DNA of 64,000 nucleotides from CAWCTB01 sp963798275. Lineage in GTDB: Bacteria; Acidobacteriota; Terriglobia; Terriglobales; Acidobacteriaceae. This document shows positions 36,546 through 47,702 of this stretch, piece after piece; the first letter of the stretch is position 1, and each line of letters starts with the position of its first letter. The notes below the pieces were generated by a model that ran no database searches, was not told where the DNA came from, and worked only from the letters and a program-made list of their open reading frames with translations. Both the position numbers and the translations under genes were made by a program. The stretch spans positions 1 through 64,000 of the forward strand of contig CAWCTB010000031.1 of assembly GCA_963798275.1 (NCBI GenBank). Direction: 5' to 3'.

Positions 36546-36751
36546 ACCACGTCAGCGGCAGTAACCTGCTGGCGTGACAGATGTGAATACCGTGTGGCGG
36601 CGCACTATGAGTTATGGATGCGTAAGCCGAGGAGAAGTCGCAGTCGAGACGCGGAAATGCTTGCTGGCGTGCAACTTCCGAGGCCGTTGTACATCTAATA
36701 GGTAAATGGATTTGGGGCTAGAGGGCGGCCGCTCTGGCGGCCGCTACCTCG
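36546..36751. other. Intergenic region between guaB and rimP promoters
   Basis: No gene seen. It contains two near-identical GCGGCCGC strings at 36727-36744 that can pair with each other and may separate the divergent units. Confidence 0.4.
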
Positions 36752-36780
36752 TTGTATTTCGGTACTTTCCGGCGTATATT
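36752..36780 (+). promoter_or_regulatory. Promoter of the rimP-nusA-infB operon
   Basis: TTGTAT (36752-36757), 17-base spacer, TATATT (36775-36780). Transcription would start near 36787 and give a leader of about 200 bases before rimP. Confidence 0.65.
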
Positions 36781-36865
36781 TAGGGAAGGACTGTTGTGTT
36801 TTGAGGTTCCCCTGCCGCGTCTTCGGCGCGCAGGGTCGGGCCTAAGCGTTCGGCGAAGCACATCG

Positions 36866-36890
36866 GTGGGCGAGAGCCCACTTTTTATTT
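36866..36890 (+). terminator. Attenuator-like terminator in the rimP leader
   Basis: GTGGGC (36866-36871), tetraloop GAGA, GCCCAC (36876-36881) and TTTTTATTT. It is a compact intrinsic terminator about 95 bases upstream of rimP and downstream of the promoter at 36752. Terminator hairpins ahead of rimP-nusA operons are known in other bacteria; NusA-dependent feedback is a reasonable inference. The GCGCAGGGTC text upstream could supply a competing pairing, but I could not fix one. Confidence 0.75.
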
Positions 36891-36984
36891 CCACCCTGCA
36901 ATCCGCTGGTGCTTGGCGAGTCCAGGCGGCACCTCGAGCCTGTCGGGTGGGTTGCGCGCTGGCGGTTGCAGTCCACGGAAGCAC

Positions 36985-37482
36985 ATGACGATCGGCTTGG
37001 AGAAGGTTCATGAGATCGCGGAGCGGGTGGCGCGGTCCAGCGGTCTCGAAGTGGTGGAGATCGAGCTGCGCGGCGGCGGGAAGGACCGCATGCTGCGCAT
37101 CTTCCTGGATAAGCCGGGTGGCGTGACACATGAGGATTTGACGAATTTCAGCCGCGAGGCCGGAACCATCTTCGACGTAGAGGATGCGGTGCCGGGAGGC
37201 GCGTATACGTTGGAAGTATCGTCGCCCGGGTTGGACCGGAAGCTGCTGAAGGCGAGCGATTACGAGCGCTTCACCGGCAGCCTGGTGAAGCTGATGACGC
37301 GGGACCCGATCGCGGGCAATCGTTACTTCGAGGGCCGGTTGAAGTCCTTCAGCGAAGGCCGGCTGAGCCTGGAATTGAGTCCGCGCAAGAAGAGCAAGAA
37401 GCACGAGGCGGTGGAGCCGGGAGCGCAGGTCGTCATCGACCTGGCGAACGTGGAAAAAGCCAACCTGGTTCCGGAGTTTTAG
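36985..37482 (+). CDS. rimP: Ribosome maturation factor RimP
   Basis: A 165-residue 30S assembly factor. ATG 36985 with GGAAG upstream gives MTIGLEKVHEIAERVARSSG. Marks: LEVVEIELRGGGKDRMLRIF, LDKPGGVTHEDLTNFSREAG, and YTLEVSSPGLDRKL followed by the SH3-like C-terminal domain. First gene of the nusA-infB operon, as in most bacteria. Confidence 0.96.
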   Translation: MTIGLEKVHEIAERVARSSGLEVVEIELRGGGKDRMLRIFLDKPGGVTHEDLTNFSREAGTIFDVEDAVPGGAYTLEVSSPGLDRKLLKASDYERFTGSLVKLMTRDPIAGNRYFEGRLKSFSEGRLSLELSPRKKSKKHEAVEPGAQVVIDLANVEKANLVPEF

Positions 37483-37546
37483 GTCAGACGGTGAGAGGCA
37501 GTGGTGAGCAGCAGACTGAGTCAGACAGGCAAGGTGGCCCCCTATT

Positions 37547-39221
37547 ATGGCGAGTGAACTGTACAACGTAATCGACGCATTGAGCCGGGAAAAAGGCATT
37601 AATCCCGAAATCGTCGTGAGTGCGGTGGAAGATGCCATCGTCGTGGCTACCCGGAAGTACTACAAGACGCAGGAAACCCTGCGTGCCGAACTCGACAAGG
37701 AAAGCGGCCAGATTCGCGCCTACGCGGTGAAGAGCATCGTCGAGACCGCGGAGCTGGTGGAAGATCCCAACGCGCAAATTGCGCTGGAAGATGCGCGAAA
37801 AGTCGATCCTACGGCCGAGATCGGCGGCGAGCTGCGCACCTACAAGCCGACCGACGTTCTGGGCCGCATTGCCGCGCAATTGGCGAAGCAGGTCATTTTC
37901 CAGAAGGTGCGCGAGGCGGAACGCGACACGGTCTACAACGAGTACATCGGGCGGGTGGGCGAGATCATCAACGCTACCGTGAAGCGGCAGGAAGGCCAGG
38001 ACGTCATCTTCGACATCGGCAAGGCCGAAGCGCGCATGCCCAAGAAGGAGCAGTCGCGGCTCGAGTCGTTTGCTCCCGGCGAGCGGGTGCGAGTGCTGAT
38101 TGCCCGCGTGGAAAAGGCCGCGAAGGGCCCGCAGGTGGTGGTTTCCCGCGCCGTGCCGGAACTGGTGACGCATCTGTTCCAGACCGAAGTGCCCGAGATC
38201 TACGACAACACCGTGGTGATCCGCGCCATCGCCCGTGAAGCGGGCGAGCGCACCAAGATTGCCGTCATGTCGAAGGACAAGGATGTCGATCCGGTGGGCG
38301 CGTGCGTGGGCATGAAGGGCATGCGGGTGCAGTCCATTATCCGCGAACTGCGCGGCGAGAAGATCGACATCATCGAGTACCACGAGGATCCGGCAGTCTT
38401 CGCCGAAAAAGCGCTTCAGCCCGCCAAAGTCAGCCGCGTAACGATTTTGGAAGGGCAGGAAAAGCACCTGGAAGTGATCGTCGACGACAGCCAGCTCTCC
38501 CTGGCGATTGGCAAGAAGGGCCAGAATGTTCGCCTGGCCGCCAAGCTCCTGGGCTGGAAGATCGACATCAAGAGTGAAGAAGAGAAGCGCCAGGAAGTGG
38601 AGCAGCAGATGTCGGCGGTGATGAACCAGCAGGCGACGCCGCTGGAGAATGTTCCCGACCTGGAAGCAGGCGTTATCGAGAAGCTGCAGGCGGCGGGCAT
38701 CAGCACCGTGGAATCGCTGGCCGACATGACCCCGGAGCAGTTGGAAGAAGTTCCCGGAATCGGCCCCAAGACGGTGGAAAAGATCAGTATCGCCGTCAAC
38801 AACTATTTCTCTGCGCTCGATGCAGCGGCTGCGGAGGCGGACACGGTTGTGGCAGAGGAAGTTTCGGCGGAGGAAGCGGAGCCCGGCGAGGATTTGCCGG
38901 GCAGCGTTGAAAATCCCTTGCCTGAGGACGCGGTTATGGAAGGCAGCACCGAGGAGAGCGCAGAGGGCCCCTGACTCGGCTGGTCAATCGGGCGATGCCG
39001 AAGGTCTCTCAGAGGAAGCTGAGGCTTCGGAGGACAGCGTCGCCGACCTGGTGGAGAGCGGACAGTATTACGAGGCCGAAGTCGTCGATGGAGTGGAGAA
39101 CGCGCCTTTGGCCGACGAAGCCGAAGTCACGGTACACGAGCGGCCGGAGACGCCGGAGGATCGGGATATCCCCGACGAAGAACTTCCCGGTCCGCTGAAG
39201 ACCGGACTCAAAGACGAATAA
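37547..39221 (+). CDS. nusA: Transcription factor NusA with acidic tail, +1 frame change
   Basis: Domains in order: N-terminal RNAP-binding domain (1-125), S1 (about 135-200: GEIINATVKRQEGQDVIFDI), two KH domains (about 205-345, with VGACVGMKGMRVQSIIRELR and IGKKGQNVRLAAKLLGW), and a helix-hairpin-helix segment (EEVPGIGPKTVEKI). An acidic tail begins near residue 425. The frame stops at CCC-TGA-C (38969-38975) after E-G-P; the +1 frame continues with an equally acidic tail for 82 residues (VESGQYYEAEVVDGVENAPL) to TAA at 39219. The functional core is complete before the break. It is either a programmed +1 shift or a one-base insertion in CCCC. If the shift does not occur, NusA ends at 475 residues. 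Confidence 0.93.
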
Positions 39222-39325
39222 CCCATTCCTGGGATTCGCAGTACTGGTTGCGAGTCGACTGACATCACGGTGAGGATGCTATGCAGGCGTAACCGGACAG
39301 GACAATACGGAGGAAACAGGGCGGA

Positions 39326-42373
<3,048 letters not shown>

Positions 42374-42467
42374 CGAATAACGGGTAACGAACCCCCCAAG
42401 TCGTCCCGGAACCTGATCGCGCTCGCAGGCGAGCAGTTTCCGGGACGTTGTGTAACAGGACACAAGA

Positions 42468-42794
42468 ATGATTGCGCATCTCACGCTGGAGATCCGCATC
42501 GAAGGCGCACATTCGCTGAAAGACAAGCGGCAGGTGGTGCGCAGCGTCAAAGACGGCTTGCGGAAGCACTTCAACGTCGCTGTGGCGGAGATCGACCCCA
42601 GCGAGGCGTGGCAACGCGCGACCCTGGGGGTGGTGAGCATCTCGGCATCGCGTGACTACCTTGACGGCCTGATGCGCAACGTCGAACGGCACGCGGTAAA
42701 GACGGCCAACAATAGCGGGGGCGAGATCGTGGACTCGTTTCTGGACTTTCTCAGCGAAGCGGAATTTGGCGACCGGTCGGCCGACCAGGACTGA
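42468..42794 (+). CDS. DUF503 family protein
   Basis: A 108-residue ferredoxin-like small protein of the YlxP/DUF503 family, often found between infB and rbfA in Gram-positive and acidobacterial operons. Marks: LEIRIEGAHSLKDKRQVVRS, LRKHFNVAVAEIDPSEAWQR and ATLGVVSISASRDYLDGLMR. Biochemical function is not established; the context suggests ribosome assembly or initiation. Confidence 0.9.
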   Translation: MIAHLTLEIRIEGAHSLKDKRQVVRSVKDGLRKHFNVAVAEIDPSEAWQRATLGVVSISASRDYLDGLMRNVERHAVKTANNSGGEIVDSFLDFLSEAEFGDRSADQD

Positions 42795-42905
42795 TTTGGG
42801 ACGTGGGCCGGAATTTCGCCGCGCGAACAGGTTCAGTAACCAGCGAATTTTGCCGGATAGGCGTATTCTCTAACGTTCACCTTTTTCGCCGGAGCCGCAG
42901 GAAAA

Positions 42906-43268
42906 ATGGAGAACAGGACACTCAAACATCTTCGCGAACGCCGCGGGGAAGCTCTACGCGAAGAGATTTTCACGCTGGTCGAGGGCGAACTGGAAGACCC
43001 GCGCATCGGACTGGTCACGGTAAATGAGGTGCAGATGTCGCCGGACGGGAAACTGGCCCGGGTATTCGTGCAGGTTGCGGGGACCGAAGCAGAAGTTGCC
43101 GAGAGCATCGAGGGCCTGACGGCCTCGCGTGGCTACCTGCGGCACATGCTGGTAAAGAACCTGGGATTGCGCCACGCGCCGGAACTCCTGTTTGTGCTCG
43201 ATCAGTCGCAGCAACAGGGAAGCCGGATTGAGGAACTGCTGCAGCGGATCAAAAAAAGAAAACGCTAG
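42906..43268 (+). CDS. rbfA: 30S ribosome-binding factor RbfA
   Basis: A 120-residue KH-like protein for late 30S maturation at low temperature. Marks: RRGEALREEIFTLVEGELED, PRIGLVTVNEVQMSPDGKLA, RVFVQVAG, and RHMLVKNLGLRHAPELLFVL, ending in a basic RIKKRKR-type tail. Normal length. Confidence 0.96.
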   Translation: MENRTLKHLRERRGEALREEIFTLVEGELEDPRIGLVTVNEVQMSPDGKLARVFVQVAGTEAEVAESIEGLTASRGYLRHMLVKNLGLRHAPELLFVLDQSQQQGSRIEELLQRIKKRKR

Positions 43269-43290
43269 ATTAGGCTCTGGGGCCAAGGGA

Positions 43291-44247
43291 ATGCTGGAAG
43301 AAGTCCTGAATCAGATCGAGAGACGGAGCAGGTTCATTCTTACCTCGCATGCACGCCCGGACGGGGACGCCGTCGGGTCGACTCTGGCATGCGCCCAGAT
43401 TCTTCGCTGTATGGGCAAAGAGGCCTGCGTCGTGTTGAGCGACGGAGTGCCGGTCATCTACCGGCCTCTCCCCTATAGCGAGTCAGTGATGCGGAGCACG
43501 GAACAGGTTCCGGACGCCGACGCTGCCATCATCCTGGAATGTGACGGCGTTGCCCGCACCAAGCTCAGCGGACTCGACCGCCACTACCTAATCAATATCG
43601 ACCACCACGACACGGCGCGTCCTTTCGCCGACGTGAATTGGATCGACCCGCACGCCTGCGCCACGGCCGAGATGATCTTCCGGCTGGCGCGCGAAGCTGG
43701 AGTCCAGATTTCTCCGGAAGTAGCAACCTGCCTGTACACGGCGGTGCTGACCGATACTGGTTCGTTCTGTTTTCACGGCACGTCGGAGCGCACTTTTGCG
43801 TTGGCGCAGGAACTGGTTCACTGTGGCGCCGATCCGGTAAAGGTTGCCCACAGCGTGTACTTCTCCACCTCGACGGCGAAGATGCGGCTGCTGGGTGCCG
43901 CGCTCAGCAACTTGCATCGTGACGGCACCCTGGCGTGGATGAATGTCACCCAGCAGGCGATGGAGCTTTGCGAAGCCACCGAAGAAGATTGCGAAGGGCT
44001 GGTCAACTATGCCTTGGCCATCGGGGGAGTCGAAGTGGCGCTCTTTTTCCGCGAACTTCCGGATGGAGGCTTCCGCGTGAGCTTGCGCAGCAAAGGTCAG
44101 GTCAATGTGGCCTCGATTGCCGGGGAATTTGGCGGCGGCGGCCACGAATGCGCCAGCGGATGCGCGCTTCCCGGACCACTCTCGTTTGCGGTGGAGCGCC
44201 TCCTGGCCCAGTTCCGGCTCCACGGCTACGAATCGCAGGTGCAATAG
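43291..44247 (+). CDS. DHH-family phosphoesterase (NrnA-like)
   Basis: A 318-residue two-domain enzyme, likely a bifunctional oligoribonuclease and pAp phosphatase. ATG 43291 gives MLEEVLNQIERRSRFILTSH. Catalytic motifs: HARPDGDAVGS, ILECDGVA, IDHHDTARPFADVNW (the DHH) and TDTGSFCFHGTS; the DHHA1 end has GEFGGGGHECASGCA. Adjacent to rbfA, as in many nusA-infB operons where truB would follow; truB is absent here. Confidence 0.93.
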   Translation: MLEEVLNQIERRSRFILTSHARPDGDAVGSTLACAQILRCMGKEACVVLSDGVPVIYRPLPYSESVMRSTEQVPDADAAIILECDGVARTKLSGLDRHYLINIDHHDTARPFADVNWIDPHACATAEMIFRLAREAGVQISPEVATCLYTAVLTDTGSFCFHGTSERTFALAQELVHCGADPVKVAHSVYFSTSTAKMRLLGAALSNLHRDGTLAWMNVTQQAMELCEATEEDCEGLVNYALAIGGVEVALFFRELPDGGFRVSLRSKGQVNVASIAGEFGGGGHECASGCALPGPLSFAVERLLAQFRLHGYESQVQ

Positions 44248-45905
44248 CCATCGCGACCGAACGCAAGAATCCTGCACCACGCGTCGTCTTCGCCGAGCGG
44301 GCGCGGCGCTCGACCGAGCTGCTGACCCTTCTGGTGGTTTGCGGATTTCTCTTCTTCGCCGGCATCCAGTCCATCGGTTTGGTCGGCGCGGACGAGCCGC
44401 GCTACGCGCAAATCGCGCGCGAGATGCTGGAGCGCCACGAGTATGTGACGCCAACTCTTTTCGGCAAGCCATGGCTGGAGAAGCCTCCTCTCTACTACTG
44501 GGCAACGGCCGCTGCCTACCATCTGGCGGGCGGGGTGCACGACTGGGCCGCGCGCCTGCCTTCGGCTGTGCTGTGCAGCTTGATGGTTTTTCTCATCTAC
44601 CTGTGGGTGCGACGCTTCTATCCCGGTGAGCAGCTCGACGCCGCCTTGATCACGGCGGCGTCGGTCATGGTGATTGGCTTCTCACGCGGGGCCAGCACTG
44701 ACATGCCGCTGACGGCGACGTTCACTCTGGCGATGTTGTCGTGGTATGCCTTTCACAAGACGCAGAGGCGGACGTGGCTGTTCGGGTTCTACGGCGGGCT
44801 CGCGCTCGGGACGCTGGCCAAGGGCCCGGTTGCGGTAGCTCTCGCTGCCCTGATTATCGTTGTCTTCGCTGCCTTGCGACGCGACCGGCGGCTGCTCCTG
44901 CAAACCCTGTGGCCGGCGGGAATCCTGCTGTATCTGGCGATTGCCCTGCCGTGGTTTATCGCAGTGCAGCGGGCGAATCCTGAATTCTTCCGCGTCTTCG
45001 TACTGGAGCACAACATTGCGCGCTATGCCACCGACCTTTACCGCCACAAACAGCCGTTCTGGTACTTCCTGCCGGTGGCGCTAATTGGGCTGGCGCCGTG
45101 GACAGTGTTTGCCGTGGCCGCCGCTGTGGATGCCTTTCGCGATTGGCGATACTCGGCGCAACAGGCTGCGGGTGAAGAGGACTTTCGCCTCTTCCTGGTG
45201 CTCTGGCTGGTGTTGCCGATCGCATTCTTTTCGCTGTCGCAGTCCAAGTTGCCGGGTTACATCCTTCCGGCGATGCCGGCCGGAACAATTTTGCTGGCCA
45301 ACTTCATCCAGCGTCGCGAGCAAGAGGGCGATAAGCCCGCGCTCTGGATGGTGATTGTTCATGCAACCCTTGCGGCCGCTCTGATGGTTGCAGCCCTGGT
45401 CGCGCCCTTCAAACTGCTGCATCTCGCGATGACCACGGCCATGATCGCAGTGGCAGTTGCCCTGGCGGTCACGGCGCTGGCCGCACTCACCCTGACCCTC
45501 TTCAATCAGGGATACCGGGTGCTGCGCTTCATCACACTGGTCCCGCTGGTAATTGCTTTCGCACTGGTACTGAAAGGCACAGCGCCCATCGTCGACGCGC
45601 AGCAGTCAGCCCGCACCGTCGAGGCGGCACTGCAGCAGGTTGCTTCCGGCAGGCCAGAGACTGCGGTGTATGACGTGCCCCGATCCGTGGAGTACGGGCT
45701 GGGCTTCTACCGGAATCAGCCGATTCTCAGCTATGAGCGCAACGAGATTCCCTCTGGCCCGCACCTGGTCGTGGCCGCGTCGGGTGCGAAAACTGAGCTG
45801 CAATACCGGCTCGGACGGCGGGAGGTCATTCGCCTGGGAGGCTGGTCACCGCAGCACCTTGACTTCTACTTCGTTGCAGGCACCGGAGCTCACGAGCACC
45901 AGTAA
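44160..45905 (+). CDS. ArnT/PMT-like membrane glycosyltransferase
   Basis: A GT83/GT39-type glycosyltransferase with many transmembrane segments. Key elements: DEPRYAQIAREMLERHEYVT in the first periplasmic loop with the catalytic Asp, LFGKPWLEKPPLYYWATAAA, VRRFYPGE, FSRGASTDMPLTAT and FWYFLPVALIGLAPWT. It probably transfers a lipid-linked sugar to a lipid or protein. No good start exists: ATG 44160 lies inside the end of the DHH gene with a poor ribosome site, and GTG 44334 at the first helix is an alternative. Length from the first is 581 residues. Confidence 0.85.
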   Translation: MRASRTTLVCGGAPPGPVPAPRLRIAGAIAIATERKNPAPRVVFAERARRSTELLTLLVVCGFLFFAGIQSIGLVGADEPRYAQIAREMLERHEYVTPTLFGKPWLEKPPLYYWATAAAYHLAGGVHDWAARLPSAVLCSLMVFLIYLWVRRFYPGEQLDAALITAASVMVIGFSRGASTDMPLTATFTLAMLSWYAFHKTQRRTWLFGFYGGLALGTLAKGPVAVALAALIIVVFAALRRDRRLLLQTLWPAGILLYLAIALPWFIAVQRANPEFFRVFVLEHNIARYATDLYRHKQPFWYFLPVALIGLAPWTVFAVAAAVDAFRDWRYSAQQAAGEEDFRLFLVLWLVLPIAFFSLSQSKLPGYILPAMPAGTILLANFIQRREQEGDKPALWMVIVHATLAAALMVAALVAPFKLLHLAMTTAMIAVAVALAVTALAALTLTLFNQGYRVLRFITLVPLVIAFALVLKGTAPIVDAQQSARTVEAALQQVASGRPETAVYDVPRSVEYGLGFYRNQPILSYERNEIPSGPHLVVAASGAKTELQYRLGRREVIRLGGWSPQHLDFYFVAGTGAHEHQ

Positions 45906-46034
45906 GTACAACTACCGGTCGCCTTCAGGGTTTGCCTAGCATGGTGGCATCGCAATAGACTGGCTCAGGGCCCGTTGCGAGCGTGTTGCACCGTCTTTAT
46001 GGTGCCCGCGCGGAAGAGCGACCGCACTGCGCTT

Positions 46035-47021
46035 ATGGTTACTGTACAGCGCCAGCCGCAACCTCGAACCGTCGTGGAGATCCTCGACCTCAGGCATTTC
46101 TCATCTGCCGATCTGCGGGCCTTGCTCGACGAGGAGGTCGACGCATGGGGCAGCCTGTTGTCATGGGACTATCGCGGCTCGTCGGAGATGATCCTGCGCT
46201 ACGTCGACGCCAAGATTCTTCCCGGTTACGCAGCGGTCGAGCGGGGCAGCATCGTCGGTTATGCTTTCTTCGTCTACGAGGGCAGCAAGGGAGTCATCGG
46301 AGACCTATTCGTGTCGCCGCGGCGGATCGACGCGCGGGACGTGGAAATACGGCTGCTCCATCACGTCATCGAGACTCTGCAGGAATCACCCGGCGTGCAC
46401 CGCGTCGAAGCGCAGTTGCTGACCCACTCGACCGGAGAACTGGCGGCGCCGTTCCTGTCAAACGGCTTTCAGCGATACCGCAGGCTGTTTCTGTCGCTGC
46501 CTTTGAACCGCAAGGACGGGGTTAATTTCCATCCCAGCAAACCCGTGCCCGACGTCCAGATTCGCCGTTGGACCGAGCAGGACTATCAGCCCGCCGCCAG
46601 CGTCATCACCGCGGCCTACCGCGCGCACATCGATTCCGAGATCAACGACCAGTACCGCACCAACGCCGGGTCCATGCGCTTCCTGAACAACATCGTTCGC
46701 TTTCCCGGTTGCGGCGTCTTCGATGTGGATTCGTCGTTCGTAGCAGTCCACAAACCTTCGCACTCGGTGATCGGGCTGATTCTCTGCTCGCGGGTGAAGG
46801 ATGACGTCGGACACGTCACGCAGGTATGCCTGCTGCCTGAGTACCGAGGCCAGGGTATCGGCGAGAGCCTGATTGCCGCGACCTACGGCTCCCTGCGCAA
46901 TCGCAATTTCGCCCAGTTATCGCTGACGGTCACCGAAGCGAACCAGCCGGCCGTGGACTTGTATAAGCGTATCGGCTTCGTCGAGAAGCGGGTTTTCGAC
47001 GCGTTTGTGTGGGAAGGGTAA
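46035..47021 (+). CDS. Tandem GNAT acetyltransferase
   Basis: A 328-residue protein from ATG 46035 (ATG 45999 is possible; neither has a clear ribosome site). Two GNAT folds: the N-terminal half (YVDAKILPGYAAVERGSIVG, FFVYEGSKGVIGDLFVSPRR) and the C-terminal half with a good acetyl-CoA loop LLPEYRGQGIGESLIAATYG and LTVTEANQPAVDLYKRIGF. Only the C-terminal half keeps the Q/R-x-x-G-x-G/A site, so the N-terminal half is probably inactive or structural. Substrate unknown. Confidence 0.85.
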   Translation: MVTVQRQPQPRTVVEILDLRHFSSADLRALLDEEVDAWGSLLSWDYRGSSEMILRYVDAKILPGYAAVERGSIVGYAFFVYEGSKGVIGDLFVSPRRIDARDVEIRLLHHVIETLQESPGVHRVEAQLLTHSTGELAAPFLSNGFQRYRRLFLSLPLNRKDGVNFHPSKPVPDVQIRRWTEQDYQPAASVITAAYRAHIDSEINDQYRTNAGSMRFLNNIVRFPGCGVFDVDSSFVAVHKPSHSVIGLILCSRVKDDVGHVTQVCLLPEYRGQGIGESLIAATYGSLRNRNFAQLSLTVTEANQPAVDLYKRIGFVEKRVFDAFVWEG

Positions 47022-47026
47022 AGGCA

Positions 47027-47105
47027 GTTTCAAGTTGCGGGTTTCCAGTTTCCAGTTAATGAGCTTCCGGGGCTGCTCGAAACTTGAAACTTGAAACTCG
47101 AAACT
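47027..47105. repeat. Inverted repeat pair of a third type (GTTTCAAGTT)
   Basis: GTTTCAAGTTGCGGGTTTCC plus AGTTTCCAG (47027-47057) faces CGAAACTTGAAACTTGAAAC plus TCGAAAC (47078-47105), 20 bases apart. The words differ from those in the ribosomal cluster but the pairing pattern is the same. It lies between convergent genes and might also stop transcription. Confidence 0.6.
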
Positions 47106-47289
47106 AGTCATGCTTAATCAGCCACATCGCCCACGAGGCGACGATCACGCCGACCACAAACAGCAGAAAGCAGTAGGCGCCGTAGCGCATCATGTCGCGC
47201 GGAGTGTTGCGTTGGGTGATGCCGAAGACGGTCGATGCGCAGAGCGCGAACAGAACGGCGGCGCTGAAGTGAGAGAGTTCGAAGGTCAT
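47104..47289 (-). CDS. Small membrane protein
   Basis: A 61-residue protein with two predicted transmembrane helices (AAVLFALCASTVFGI and YCFLLFVVGVIVASWAMWLI) joined by a basic loop. Its ATG overlaps the stop of the preceding membrane protein gene (ATGA), which makes it likely to be real. No family recognised. Confidence 0.65.
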   Translation of the reverse strand: MTFELSHFSAAVLFALCASTVFGITQRNTPRDMMRYGAYCFLLFVVGVIVASWAMWLIKHD

Positions 47290-47660
47290 TGTTTCTTGCC
47301 GATGGCGATGTGGTAGGCGTCGACCGCGGAGATCACGTTCAGCAATCCCGCCACGACGATGTACTTGGTGCCGTAGTCGGCCACGGCGCGATGGATGTTA
47401 CCCCCGCCCCAATCCATGGAACGAGCGACGAAGTAGAGCGCGCCCGCGCCAAGGTCTCCGACGAAGCCCAGCATGTCGAGCAGGTCGCCGGTGTTGTAGG
47501 CGTATACCTTGCCCTGCATTCCGAGTCCAACGAAAAACATGACGAAGACCGCCGCCATCAGCAGCAGTCCGCGAATCCAGCGGCGTTGGATGAAGTGGCC
47601 CAGCCCGGGCAGAATCCAGCCCGCAATGGGCGCGACGTACGTCATCGATCCCGCCGACAC
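47286..47660 (-). CDS. Membrane protein, DUF6677-like, 5' end uncertain
   Basis: A 124-residue protein from GTG 47660 with several hydrophobic segments; the start APIAGWILPGLGHFIQRRWI resembles small acidobacterial TM2/DUF6677-type proteins, a family link I hold loosely. Another ATG at 47703 overlaps the stop of the M24 peptidase gene (TAATG) and opens with MANTQNTTAVKNGH in a different frame; removing one G from GGG near 47665 would join it to this frame as KNGTVSAGSMTY. So the true start may be 47703 with a one-base break. Confidence 0.65.
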   Translation of the reverse strand: MSAGSMTYVAPIAGWILPGLGHFIQRRWIRGLLLMAAVFVMFFVGLGMQGKVYAYNTGDLLDMLGFVGDLGAGALYFVARSMDWGGGNIHRAVADYGTKYIVVAGLLNVISAVDAYHIAIGKKQ

Positions 47661-47702
47661 CGTGCCCGTTCTTCACTGCAGTCGTGTTTTGCGTGTTCGC
47701 CA

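Noticed and set aside
36727..36744. Two GCGGCCGC strings suggesting a terminator or recognition site
   Set aside because: Short GC palindromes are common at this GC content, and no T-run follows on either strand.
36487..36984. Possible initiator tRNA before rimP, as in some nusA operons
   Set aside because: No T-loop GTTCGA-type string or CCA-flanked acceptor stem is visible; the hairpin there is a terminator.
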